From: Coenobita brevimanus
Lineage: Eukaryota > Arthropoda > Malacostraca > Decapoda > Coenobitidae
Reading direction: 5' to 3'
Length of the DNA stretch: 64,000 nucleotides
Assembly (NCBI GenBank): GCA_032717465.1
Contig: CM064713.1
Location: 14,084,203 to 14,148,202 of the forward strand
In this document: positions 10,980-20,652 of the stretch, one piece after another
Position numbering within the stretch: the stretch's first letter is position 1
Layout: each line of letters begins with the position of its first letter
Translations under genes and position numbers: made by a program
Notes under the pieces: model-generated
Told to the model about the DNA's origin: nothing
The model's input: the letters and a program-made list of their open reading frames with translations, nothing else
The model's database searches: none

Positions 10980-11567
10980 AGCCCCGTCCACACTAGGGTC
11001 GTGCCACGTCCTCTGTTCCGCGTCATCTTGCTAATGCCAGTGACGTCCATAGTAGTACTACAATGGGCAGAACACACCAGTTACCGTTGACCAGCAAGAG
11101 GGTGATAATGGATACCAACACTGCAGCAGTTCAAGAGACTGTGATGTGGAGCATTGTGGTACTATGTTGTGACAAAATGAAAAAGAATAGGAAAAAGATG
11201 ATGTGGTGCAAGCAATGTCTGTCTCGTCATTGTTTTAAACTTGCACTTCTTAAGTTGTCCTTGTATTGCTTGTTTTTCATCTGCCACATACATGGATGCA
11301 TCTTCAGCAGTTCTATAAAATGTAGGGCGTTGCCCCTTGACCATTCAATACCAGTACTATCTTCTGACACTGCGTCGTACTGCAGATCAAAAAGAGCGGT
11401 AACGGAAGCCAGACAGCTACTGTGAGGGCATTGTAGCGCGCTGTCACCATGAAATGTCCCTCGTCCAGATTTGCCCGAAGTATGCAGCACAGACCCTCCG
11501 CGGCACGAAAACCCGAGTTGGGCAACATGACGTGCAACAAAGCGTGACCCCTAGTGTGGACGTGGCT
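10980..11567. mobile_element. Harbinger-like MITE with TTA target duplication
   Basis: The ends are AGCCCCGTCCACACTAGGG and, from the other side, AGCCACGTCCACACTAGGG, with one mismatch. TTA flanks both sides (10977-10979 and 11568-11570). The second copy of the host block has a single TTA at 63301-63303 and no insert, a direct empty-site proof. A 3-bp TWA target and this size fit a nonautonomous PIF/Harbinger element. Reading frames of 60-120 codons inside show no transposase motif. Confidence 0.93.
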
Positions 11568-11747
11568 TTAGTCTATACAGCAGATCCACTATGGCTGCTG
11601 GTGCTGTGTTGGAGTAACTCACATTTTGGTGTTGTATACAGTATATGGCACACGAGTGTACCGGTTCCCCACCTAACCTAACTAGCCAAGTTCACCACAA
11701 CAGGACACAGTTCAACTGGTCCACTGTGGTTGCTGGTGTGGTGCTTG

Positions 11748-11934
11748 GGAAATTAAGTGTTGGCGTTGCACATACGGTAATTACTGTACACATGATTGTC
11801 AATCTTCTTGCTTTCCACATGCCTTGTCATTTACCACCTAGTTTTATTATCATCACTGACGAACTGCTGCTGCTTGTGTGCTGTTGGCCTAATTCAGGTA
11901 GTGCTATGTTACCACAAAGTTATATCTGGTTTAG
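11748..11934. other. Copy-specific segment of the duplicated block
   Basis: About 190 bp present here but absent at 63475 in the other copy. No terminal repeats or target duplication are evident, so it may be a deletion in the other copy and not an insertion here. Confidence 0.5.
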
Positions 11935-12299
11935 CACATTCATAAAACATAAACATTATTGAGTAACAAATATTATCACAAACTATGGCTGTCCCTTACG
12001 GGTATTAAAAAAAAAACAATAATACTTTGCCAGAAGGATACAGCCCTTCCATATTTCCTATTGAAACCAGTCTTTCACAGGCTACTTGTTGTGCTTCCTA
12101 ATGTACCATAATCACAGGGATTATTTTTTTTATGACATCTGTGAAATACATGTAGACTTGTTTATATAAACATCATACATTCCCTCACTCCCACGAAAGT
12201 ACCAGCAACAGCAAGTCTTGCTGCCAAACTCTCCAAATGCATGTCTTACTTTTGGCATAATTTGAAATTCCCAATTGAAATGTTAGGTTTGGAAAATTT

Positions 12300-12490
12300 C
12301 AGTTGATTATGGTAGGATTGGTTACATTAGGAATGGATTGGTTAGGTTAGGATAGGATTGGATTGGTTGTTGGAATAAGTTAGGTTATGACAAATTAGAA
12401 TAGGTTTATTAAGACTCAAGCTTAGGATTTGGACTGACAGGTATCTGAGGGGTGTCTAGGTTAGGTTAAGTGGCAATCCTAGGTGGTTAA
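12300..12490 (+). repeat. GGTTAG/GGATTGG-rich degenerate tract
   Basis: Irregular GGTTAGGTTAGGATAGG-like words. They recall the arthropod TTAGG telomere repeat but never form a clean run. The other copy has a similar degenerate tract near 63895-63950. Confidence 0.55.
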
Positions 12491-12500
12491 AATCAGGGGG

Positions 12501-12956
12501 GTGAGGGGGTGAAGCCCCCAGTTAGGATACTCTAGCTAAGGATGGGTTAGGTTAGGCTGGATCATTAGGCATCCTATAAATATGAATGTCTGATGCACTA
12601 ACGCGTCCCGTCGGCAAGACAGTCAGTAATCAACGCATCGTCAGTAAACAGGCTGCCACAGGCAAACTGGCGGCTTCCTTAAATAACACAAAAGTGTATT
12701 TTTATTTACTCTACGCATTTTGTAGTTTAAAATAACAAGTTAACTGTCTATGTTGCATATGGTAATTACTTTCCCAAAGATCATGAGACTGCAAGAAGAC
12801 AGTTGCAATCGCCACACCCATTTCAGAATCAAAAAACAAAATAATAATAATAATAATAATGAAAGAAAACGAGTCCGTCCATTAAAAGAAGTTGTACAGA
12901 GAAAAGTAATAACACAGGAGGAATTGTAGGTAAATAAAGAGCAAATTGTATTTTTC
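12501..12956. other. Unassigned, with a short (ATA)n
   Basis: Holds an (AAT)n microsatellite at about 12840-12860. No gene or element was recognised. Confidence 0.45.
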
Positions 12957-13035
12957 CCCCTTTGAAGCAGGGGGGCTGAGTGGTAGAGCGTCGGACTCGG
13001 GACCGGGGAGTCGTGTGACACAGCAACGCCCGGTA
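12957..13035 (+). mobile_element. tRNA-like SINE head
   Basis: GGCTGAGTGGTAGAGCG resembles a tRNA D-arm with box A and is followed by an anticodon-like stem. The expected box B GGTTCGANTCC is not clear downstream, so this is a degenerate SINE head and not a tRNA gene. Confidence 0.4.
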
Positions 13036-13209
13036 GCTGCCATGCCGGGAGGGGGAAGAGCCCGCCTGTCACCTAGCAGGGCTATATGATCTAGTAAGGT
13101 ATAGCTCGGGGGAACATTTCCCTTTTCCACTTTGGAGCAGAGGGGCCTGAGGCTGGGCTGGTGTAGTGCAGAACACTTAAGGACAGGAGGCTGACCTACG
13201 CCCCTGGTA

Positions 13210-13440
13210 ATGTCTACAAGACAGAAATACCTGTGGGACTCCAACCACAGTGCACAGCCACAGGCCACTGTGCATTCTGACCCAACAGCTCTACTACCAC
13301 ACCACCATTAAAAAGGTAACAAAAGTGGTAACAAAGTAACAAATAACTCAGCACAGAAAGTATACTCCCTCTGGCTACCTCTGGGACTTGAACCACAGCA
13401 CATTTTGACCCGAGGGCTCTACCTCCACGCCACCATTAAA
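13210..13440 (-). mobile_element. Two tandem tRNA-derived SINE units, minus strand
   Basis: On the complement, GGTGGCGTGGAGGTAGAGCC (box A) is followed by GTGGTTCAAGTCCCAG (box B) at about 13436-13380. A second diverged unit with GGTGGTGTGGTAGTAGAGC and GGTTGGAGTCCC lies at about 13308-13225. Both are followed by AAAGTTAC/GTTACTTT-rich sequence. Spacing of the boxes fits a tRNA-derived pol III promoter, and no cloverleaf is complete. Confidence 0.6.
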
Positions 13441-13643
13441 AAAGTAACAAAGTGGGTAAAAAAGTGAGTAACAAGTAACATCAAAGAAAGTAAATGTCCC
13501 TCCAATAAGACAGAGTAAACTGAGAGTAACAAATAACATCAGAGAGTAATGTCTGTCCATAGAGATAATTCTCAGCACTAAGCAAAAAGACAAAACAAAA
13601 TGTAGATTCCATTAAAGTAAAACAAAAACTTATAACATGAATC
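13441..13643. other. Short AT-rich spacer with AGTAACAA words
   Basis: Repeated GTAACAAGTAAC-like words continue from the SINE pair. No gene was seen. Confidence 0.4.
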
Positions 13644-13943
13644 AAATCACACCAGGTGTGGGGGTGGGGCCTGCCGCTGTGTGGGGTGGTGGTAAATCAC
13701 ACCAGGTGTGGGGGTGGGGCCTGCCGCTGTGTGGGGTGGTGGTAAATCACACCAGGTGTGGGGGTGGGGCCTGCCGCTGTGTGGGGTGATGGTAAATCAC
13801 ACCAGGTGTGGGGGTGGGGTCTGCCGCTGTGTGGGGTGGTGGTAAATCACACCAGGTGTGGGGGTGGGGCCTGCCGCTGTGTCGGGTGGTGGTAAATCAC
13901 ACCAAGTGTGGGGGTGGGGCCTGCCGCTGTGTGGGGTGGTGGT
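13644..13943. repeat. 50-bp minisatellite, exactly six units
   Basis: Units start at 13644, 13694, 13744, 13794, 13844 and 13894, each with AAATCACACCAGGTGTGGGG and CTGCCGCTGTGTGGGG. Differences are single substitutions, so homogenisation is recent. The last unit overlaps the 3' end of the minus-strand ORF at 13897-14631 and supplies its last 15 or so codons and its stop. Confidence 0.95.
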
Positions 13944-14631
13944 AGCGGTGGTTCAGGTACAGTGCCGAGACACTGACCAACAGTTTGACCACAAACCACG
14001 CCACCACCCCCACCCAAGCCCCATTCCACACCTCTATCACCCCAACTATGGCCTCCAGGGGGTGAAGCAGCTGGGCACAATAGATGGCACTCAGTGCCAG
14101 CTGCCAACTCAGCATACTGACACCCAGCATTACACTCAGCACCAACAGGACAACCTGAAACACGTCATTTTTGACAAACCAAAAGCCAACCCAAGTGGTG
14201 AGGAACCAACAGTGATAAACAATAAGCCAAGTTAGACCCGCGTTGAGCTCATACCGCAATTGTGAAGAAATTACCATCCCGGTCAATTCAGACAACATTA
14301 GCCTACCGGGATAGTGACTATATTGTTCTCCTAATGACTTAATTGCCCAGTTAAGCCTTGATGGCTCAATATTATGGCGCAAAATTGTGTCTAGAGGAAC
14401 ACCATTCTCAACAAGTTTGTCAACAATATCAGAAATATCCTTACGGAAATAGGGAACACATGTTTTGACAAAAATGGTGAAACCTAAATCAGTAAGTGAC
14501 ACAATTACGAAGCAACAAGTTATGAGTACGAACAATATCTTTTTGAGGAGGGGCCGAATCCCGTTAGTGTTGACGGGGATAGTGGTGGGGCGGTAGACCC
14601 CGTTGTCCATGTGTACAACTGTGTGCCACAT
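13897..14631 (-). CDS. Putative four-helix membrane protein, single exon
   Basis: A 244-codon ORF with natural amino-acid composition, unlike the repeat-driven ORFs of the window. The start context CCAAAATGT is acceptable; a second Met follows at residue 8. Hydrophobic segments fall at about 31-55, 132-153, 158-184 and 204-226, with a soluble loop of about 75 residues after the first that contains ENGVPLDTILRHNIEP and LGEQYSHYPGR. The layout (loop, two close helices, short loop, last helix after NGAWVGVVAW) weakly recalls the C-terminal half of dual-oxidase maturation factors, but I cannot confirm it. The last 15 residues (PTQRQAPPPHLV) come from the flanking minisatellite, so the true C-terminus may differ or be spliced. 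A TATA box lies upstream. No poly(A) signal was found. Confidence 0.55.
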   Translation of the reverse strand: MWHTVVHMDNGVYRPTTIPVNTNGIRPLLKKILFVLITCCFVIVSLTDLGFTIFVKTCVPYFRKDISDIVDKLVENGVPLDTILRHNIEPSRLNWAIKSLGEQYSHYPGRLMLSELTGMVISSQLRYELNAGLTWLIVYHCWFLTTWVGFWFVKNDVFQVVLLVLSVMLGVSMLSWQLALSAIYCAQLLHPLEAIVGVIEVWNGAWVGVVAWFVVKLLVSVSALYLNHRYHHPTQRQAPPPHLV

Positions 14632-14815
14632 TTTGGGATGAGCTTAACAAAACTTAATCGTAAGCTATATCACAATCCAATATCGTACTACACAGTACGA
14701 TTAATTTTAACCTTACTAACCGTTATAAAATTACGGGTCACAATGAAAATGCGAGAGCGCGGACAACACACCCTCTCGCTAACTCGTCCACTAGAGTCGC
14801 TCACGCAGGTGCTCA

Positions 14816-14824
14816 CCTTTTATA
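14816..14824 (-). promoter_or_regulatory. TATA box upstream of the membrane-protein ORF
   Basis: The complement reads GGGCTATAAAAGGTGAGC, a strong TATAAAAG match. A start site about 30 bp downstream would fall near 14793, leaving a 5' UTR of about 160 bp before the ATG at 14631. This is the only strong TATA box I noted in a sensible position for an ORF. Confidence 0.55.
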
Positions 14825-15293
14825 GCCCCAAGACGCCGGAAGTGGATATTATGAATACTTCGCGCTGCCAATATTTCGTTATTTTTCCTCCATAATTACC
14901 TCAGTGCCATTCAAACCCTTTAAACTTACATATTTTAAGACAAACAAAAATCCTTACTCATAACTTAATAAATTAAGATTGATTTAGTGTTAAAATCGCA
15001 TAATAAGAAAGGTCAAGTAGGTAATATTTTCGAGACTGCCTTTTTTTCGGTCGTATCAACTTAAATTCAAATCTGCGTTTGTATTTTTGAATGCACCACA
15101 GCAAAGGCAACATAAACCAGCCATACTGTTTTGTAAATATTCATTGTTTCCTTTTTCATTTCCTAACTATTGTTTCTTCAAAGAAGACAGAAATAAATAA
15201 CTTTTCACAAAGACTTCTCCAACCTCCTTGGAAAATATCATGCATAGTTATGACACCTACCACAATACTAACCTACTGGCCTGTGACTCCATA

Positions 15294-15420
15294 TCCTTTC
15301 CATAGCACCTCTTCGTGACTAGCACCATAGTCTATGTTAGTGCTAATCTCTTATTACAGCACAACACTGAAGATGGTTAGATGGCAATTTTACGCCAAGT
15401 TAAAGTAAACAGAGTTTAGT
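15294..15420 (+). mobile_element. Unnamed short dispersed repeat, copy 1
   Basis: Shares TTTCCATAGCACCTCTTCGTG, a CTCAGCA/CACAACA-type middle and GCCAAGTTAAAGTAAACAG with 46855-46985 (same strand); the last part also matches 61870-61990 (opposite strand). Three scattered copies in both orientations imply a SINE-like mobile repeat, but I do not see clear pol III boxes. Confidence 0.65.
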
Positions 15421-16487
15421 ATCGTCACTATTTACTTTCCTCTAACTTCTCCTAAAGGCCTTACTTTGATCAGCTGGATTGGTGATAATTACAGTATAAG
15501 GGAAAAACATTCAAGCACCAGATTCTGTGGCTACTAATGGTGCTTTTAATAACAAAATCAAACAATTTATGGATGCTGTGAACTCTCTTCAGCTACAATT
15601 AGGGTGAGGTGGGGGTCAACCCTACTATTAGTGGCAAAATATTACACCAAACATTCAGATAAAGGTTTTATTATGAAATGGAAATATCAAAGGAAGCTTC
15701 AGGAAAAGGGATATCTTTGGTATGGTTATCACTCCTTTTGAAAAAACATAACTTAAATGTTTTATCAAAAAGGTAGCCATGTGTGTAGATAGTGGAGGTG
15801 AAGCCTACATCCTATTTGACAACACTTTAATGTGGTACCAAAGTAAATCTAAGTTTATATATGAAGTAGGCAATGTAAGAATTCAGAGCAGAGACATTTA
15901 TCTACTCCATGACTTTCATATTGCCTTACAAGCAACACAAAAATTTAATATTCCATTATTAAATGTTTAACCTGGCTGAATACTGAAATGTGGTGCTAAA
16001 TTATTGTAAAAGTAAAGGACATATGCTGTCCCAGTACAAAAATGTTGGCCACATGTTACAGAAATATATATGCCATGAATGAAGAAAAACAGGCCAGGTT
16101 AAGACGTAGGACTGTTATTATTTAAAAAAGATATATGCTATAACACTACATAAATAAAGGTGAAGGTACACACTGCACTCTTTAATCTACCTCGGGTGTT
16201 ATGCCAGCATGTTAACCTGATGTTACAAGTCTACTTCATATTGTACTGAGTTAGAGCCACATTGAATTTAATTATTCTGGCAAGCCTCTGTTTTACCTCC
16301 CCCCATTTGCAAGGCATGTTGATAAACCTGTGAAAGACATATTACGTGAGTTCTTCACACACAAATCACCTTACTAATACTGTATTTTGTAATTTGTGGT
16401 GGACCGTAGAGAAATGAATTGGTATTGTACGCCCTACAACTATCGGTAAAAATAAAATGACACATTATCTTTATTGGGTTATAGGCC

Positions 16488-16535
16488 AAATAATTCAATC
16501 TGCAAGGCTCAACTGCATATCCCATATCAACAAAA
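16488..16535 (+). repeat. 45-bp dispersed motif, copy 1
   Basis: AAATAATTCAATCTGCAAGG followed by CTCAACTGCATATCCCATAT recurs almost unchanged at 20463-20508. It is probably the end of a larger repeat that continues differently at each site. Confidence 0.7.
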
Positions 16536-16923
16536 TTATACATATATCCCTGCAACAAAATCGTACCGTCTATGACTGAAAATCATGTTGCACCAAACAC
16601 ATGTACATAATTTCATGCTGGATTGCTAGCAGTAATGTTCTGTGAGTATCCAGGTACCTTCTAGGTATTTATTTTCTATGATGTGTCCACTACCCACGCC
16701 ATAATATTTATAAATTCGACACAGGCCTCGGGTTTCGATGGTCATCAATTTCTTCATATATATTATAGTAGCTAAGTAGACAGACTCTAATTACGACAGA
16801 AGCCCTACCATCAGAATCTACCAGTATTCACTGTCGATATACGTTGCATCAGCAGTGCTAAATGTTATACCAGATATCCAAAAAACTGAAAACTCACCTC
16901 CCACATCCAGCTTTCCACATGTA

Positions 16924-17199
16924 CAGGCTATAAAAAAAAGTTTCGGCACCCTTACGACACGATACATTATGATACACCACACGAAGCATTCTGAATCATC
17001 TCCTGAATTTCGGTGTGTGCTTGGTATCCCTGGCCCTGTGTTGCTGGTGTGTGTTACTTCGTCCGCTAATGATGAAATCCAGTGGCAGAGTGAGAGAGGT
17101 ACAGGGGTATCAACCACACCACGTATTCTCGCCGTCTGTAACAGTGATCGTTGCGAAAGGTATCAGAGCAGGGGGTGCCGAAAATTTTTTTAGAGGGTG
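16924..17199. mobile_element. Tc1-like MITE with TA target
   Basis: The left end is CAGGCTATAAAAAAAAGTTT and then CGGCACCC. The right end, read on the complement, is CACCCTCTAAAAAAATTTTC and then GGCACCC. Both are bordered by TA (16922-16923 and 17200-17201). The 276-bp length and the A-rich run before CGGCACCC fit a nonautonomous Tc1/mariner element. ORFs across it lack transposase motifs. Confidence 0.75.
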
Positions 17200-17289
17200 T
17201 ACAGTAAACATGGCGCTACCAGGCAGCCCAGCTGTGGTGCTGCGTTTTCATTTTTTTTAAGCGGTTACTATTCTAGACCCAATAGGGAG

Positions 17290-17465
17290 TAAAGAAAAGC
17301 GTCTGTATCACTCCCTAGTACGGTTATACCCACCTCACCCTACCCTAGAGCGTCTGTACCACCCCCTAGAACGGTTTATGCCCACCTCACTTACCCAAGA
17401 GCGTCAGCACCACCCCCTAGCACGGCTTATGCCCACTTCCTCCACCCAAACAGTGTCTGTACTGT
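17290..17465. repeat. Imperfect repeat of about 60 bp, three copies
   Basis: Three diverged copies of the pattern GCGTCTGTACCACCCCCTAG, then ACGG, TTATGCCCAC and a pyrimidine-rich end. Confidence 0.75.
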
Positions 17466-18780
17466 ACCCTGGACTATGCATGTGACGAATGCCACGCGTA
17501 AAGAATATTATGGTTATAATCTTGTGGCATCAAAAATATTACATATTAATTATCCCAAGAGCATGTTAAAATATTACAAGATATTCGCCTACGTGGATAT
17601 ACACACATAAATACTTTTCTACTTCAGAGTGCACGATTAACCTATACCTATTCTTGGCAAACATTCATATTTACTGGAATTCGGTGTATAACAAGATCAT
17701 TTTATAAATACGCTTGACAATTATACATAACACTGTGGGTGAATGTTATTGTTGTAGTGCCTACAGTATATTCTTTTACAGTAACTGTACAGATAAATTG
17801 GCATACACCACTATTATGTGATTAAACTATGTACTATGCATTGCGACTAGCCATTCAACATACCATGCAATGCTATCTGCAGCTGTGGTAGTCCATCTCT
17901 GTTCACTTCCAGGAGAGTTTGACCATGCAGTGTCTTCTCCAGCTGTGGTACTCTATCTCTGTCCTCTTCCACGGGAGTCTGACCATCAGGGTGGAAGGAA
18001 TGGATGCTGCCATCTGTGTAATGTCATAAATAGTTTGGGATCAACGAGACATACCTAACCAATAGTGTTGTTATATGTGTGCAATATGGACACCATCAGT
18101 ATAAGGAGAGTGCATTGATAAAAAGACAGTTTACAAGCATTATCTTCACCATAATCACTGGGACAGGGGAGACTGCCTAACTCACTGTGCAGCTACTCTG
18201 TAATGTCCTCATCACAAATTGGCTATGCTATCACATTTTGTATATAAGACTATATGACACTTGTATGTCTATAGGCCATAACGTGTTCTGTATTATAACA
18301 TGGACATCCATACATCGTACCTGAGGAAACGTCTGTCAACCATTTGTGCCCCTTTTACAAAATTAGTCATTGCCATCAAGTTGCATGTGTTACATATAAT
18401 CATTTATTATTAGTCATTGCCATCAAGTTGCATGTGTTACATATAATCATTATACAATCCTGGAGGAGGAATGGGTGAATATCTACCATAGTCTGCTGGT
18501 GTCAACTGATGATGTACAACAGCATCTGGATGGACGTTGATGGAAGGACAATCTTCAGCACTTGTAGCGGGATGTACTGGTGGATCCTCGATTGACATAT
18601 CCCCTGTGGAGGTGGAGCCAATTAATACAAACTATACCGTTAGTCCTAATACATAAGGGGAATAGTAGGTAATATGTGCAACATTTATCCATACATGAAG
18701 TACAGTACATAAATGTTTGGCAATGTATCTTTGTTCTGTCTAAAACTGTTATGCAGGTTATTAATATAAAAATCACCACT
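17466..18780. other. Unassigned DNA with two small local duplications
   Basis: A unit of about 60 bp occurs twice at 17876-17985 (CAGCTGTGGTAGTCCATCTCT-like). A 49-bp segment starting ATTAGTCATTGCCATCAAG is tandemly doubled at 18361-18455. No gene was recognised. Confidence 0.55.
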
Positions 18781-18784
18781 TTAT

Positions 18785-18870
18785 GGTATGCGGATGGCGG
18801 TGGCTGAGTCGGTATAGAGGCTGCCTGCAGTCCTAATGGACCCAGGTTCGAATCCCAGCTGGGGCTGGGA
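18785..18870 (+). mobile_element. tRNA-derived SINE head
   Basis: GGTGGCTGAGTCGGTATAGA looks like a tRNA 5' end with box A, and AGGTTCGAATCCCAGC is a good box B about 50 bp later. The acceptor stem does not close, so it is a SINE promoter and not a functional tRNA gene. The SINE body likely runs to about 18990. Confidence 0.65.
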
Positions 18871-19063
18871 ACAGTTTAAAGATTTAAATTTCATAAAAAG
18901 CACACTTTTTTGATCTATCAGAGACCCGCCGACTTGTTATAAAAGTACCCCCGCTAATACCAGTACACCAGTCTTGTATGAGACAGTCCTAGCATGTATT
19001 CAATATCGATGGTGTGTTAGCGCCGAAGTGGTGACATGTGGTAGGAGGCCTACTGGGACTTGG

Positions 19064-19064
<1 letters not shown>

Positions 19065-19142
<78 letters not shown>
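19065..19142. repeat. (AT)n microsatellite, about 39 units
   Basis: An uninterrupted AT dinucleotide run on the left of the SINE at 19143-19531. Confidence 0.97.
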
Positions 19143-19145
<3 letters not shown>

Positions 19146-19529
19146 AGCCTCTGCCGTTTGAGTACGGTATCCACTGCAGGACCGGCCTATCCCGACCGAA
19201 GTCGGGACGATACAGCCAATGTATCTCTGCCAAGTGGCTTAGGCTGTCTGGTAGAGATTGTATGTAGGGTGAGAAGTGCTTGTAAGTGTAATTGTAGTGT
19301 TGGAGTGGCTTTGGGTATGTGTGTAGTCTGTGAACCAAGTGTAATCGGCCCGCGCAAGCCGACTGGGTGCAAGCATGCTTTACAGTAAGCGACACTGGTT
19401 CTACCACAGCACCCCTTGTGTCCGCCAATGTAGTACGTGGCCGGGTGAACACTCCCAAAGTTTAATACCCTGGCGGGGCGCGAACCCTGGCCCACCCGTG
19501 TACGAAACGCACAGTCTACCACAGAGGCT

Positions 19530-19531
<2 letters not shown>
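19143..19531 (-). mobile_element. tRNA-derived SINE between two (AT)n runs, minus strand
   Basis: From the right end the complement starts GGAGCCTCTGTGGTAGACTG (box A) and continues with CAGGGTTCGCGCCCCGCC (box B). The two ends are inverted copies of GGAGCCTCTG and both abut AT runs. The box spacing supports a pol III-driven SINE. The inverted ends are unusual for a SINE and suggest either AT-rich tailing on both sides or capture inside an AT target. Confidence 0.6.

Positions 19532-19605
<74 letters not shown>
19532..19605. repeat. (AT)n microsatellite, about 37 units
   Basis: The partner run to 19065-19142 on the other side of the SINE. Confidence 0.97.
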
Positions 19606-19609
<4 letters not shown>

Positions 19610-19628
19610 TGGTAGGTGGGGGCGCTCA

Positions 19629-19862
19629 CCATCCACTCACTTGATGTAGTGCTGCTCTCGGATGTCTGCCCTTTCCTCTCCTCCATCCTTCTTTCCATCC
19701 ATCCTCTCCTGTCTTTCTTTCCTTCATTCTTTCCTCTTTCTTCTGCCTGCGGTGACTTTGCACTCCCCCTTGTGTCTTTCTTTCATTCTTTCCTCTTCCT
19801 TCTGCCTATGGGTCTCTACACTGAGTGACAAGCCAAATGGTTTCCTGTACGGCAGGAAACCA
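19629..19862 (+). mobile_element. Unnamed dispersed repeat, copy 2, left part
   Basis: Matches 10517-10700: CACTCACTTGATGTA at the left, pyrimidine-rich middle, then TTTCCTGTACGGCAGGAAAC. The match resumes at 20446 (GCTGGGTGGTAACCATATA) after a LINE insertion. Confidence 0.65.
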
Positions 19863-20445
19863 TTTTTTTTTTTTTTTTTTTTTTTTTTATGCGAGGAAGA
19901 AGGAACCAAAGGCATGAGCCCGCAGTAACAGTTCCCTCCAAGAGAAAAACAAAATACAATAGAGAGCCAAATTCAAGATCCGATCATTTTGAGATGCCTG
20001 GACACACTACGTTTGAAAGACTGGAGATCATAGGCAGAAGGAAATACAGACAGAGGGAGACAGTTCCAGAGCTGACCTGTTGCATAAATGAAAGACTGGG
20101 AGTAACGGTTAACTCTTGCATTAGAGAGTTGGACAGAAAAGGGATGAGAGTTTGCTGCCAGACGGGTGCTACGCGCCCGTCGTAGAGGTGGAGGAATGCA
20201 AGCAGACAGTTCAGAGGAGCAGTGACCATTAAAGTAGCGATAGAAAAGAGATAAAGATGCAACAGTGCGACGAAGAGACAGAGGTTGAAGGGAGTCAGTA
20301 AGAGGAGGAGAGTTAATGAGACGAAAAGCCTTTGACTCCACCCTATTGAGAAGAGCTGTATGTGGGGAGCCTCCCCACACATGAGAGTTGTACTCCACAC
20401 AGGGGCGGATAAAACCCCTGTATAGAGTCAACAATTGTGCTACGC
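19863..20445 (-). mobile_element. 5'-truncated copy of the 48-51 kb LINE, minus strand
   Basis: Begins with a T run of about 26 bases (the poly(A) tail on the complement) and then follows 48103-48656 nearly base for base. It breaks off at GTCAACAATTGTGC. The host is the dispersed repeat known intact at 10509-10735, which gives an empty site for this insertion. Confidence 0.92.
19973..20445 (-). pseudogene. C-terminal RT fragment
   Basis: The open frame encodes the last part of the LINE protein, from [20 protein letters not shown] to [14 protein letters not shown]. It has no internal stop and differs from the copy at 48188 onward by few residues, such as YATG for HATG. Little time has therefore passed since insertion. 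The RT catalytic motifs lie in the missing 5' part. Confidence 0.85.
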
Positions 20446-20462
20446 TGGGTGGTAACCATATA

Positions 20463-20510
20463 ACCAAATAATTCAATCTGCAACGCTCAACTGCATATCC
20501 CATATCAGCT
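20463..20510 (+). repeat. 45-bp dispersed motif, copy 2
   Basis: AAATAATTCAATCTGCAACG and then CTCAACTGCATATCCCATAT, matching 16488-16535. Confidence 0.7.
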
Positions 20511-20652
20511 CAAGCAGCCCAAGTCATCAGCATCAACTAGAATTTCCTAGTTGAAGTAACATGTATTAATCGGTCACGCCTGGGTAAGCTGAAATTAAGC
20601 CAGGTCTTTATGTGGGGCAATATCACGCTCATCACATTATACAGACTGGGGT

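Larger units (their letters stand above)
9946..12500 (+). repeat. Duplicated block, copy 1 (with later insertions)
   Basis: Long collinear stretches match 62585-64000 in the same orientation: 10050-10250 with 62646-62845, 10340-10480 with 63078-63205, 10885-10979 with 63230-63303, 11568-11747 with 63301-63475, and 11935-12470 with 63475-64000. Identity is high by eye, with small indels. Copy 1 carries extra sequence at about 10509-10884, 10980-11567 and 11748-11934. The block is noncoding as far as I can see. Confidence 0.85.
14900..16921. other. Mostly unassigned single-copy DNA
   Basis: Two kilobases without a convincing gene. A 63-codon ORF at 15779-15970 has ordinary composition but no recognisable motif, no relatives in the window and no support for expression. 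Two short dispersed repeats lie inside and are listed separately. Confidence 0.5.

Noticed and set aside
12300..12490. Interstitial telomere repeat
   Set aside because: TTAGG-like words are irregular and never form a clean tandem run; similar words at 41490 and 42010 are shorter still.
15779..15970. 63-codon ORF of ordinary composition
   Set aside because: Too short and unsupported; kept only as a remark in the surrounding stretch.
18785..18870. Functional tRNA gene
   Set aside because: Box A and box B are good, but no acceptor stem closes and the 3' part looks like a SINE body.
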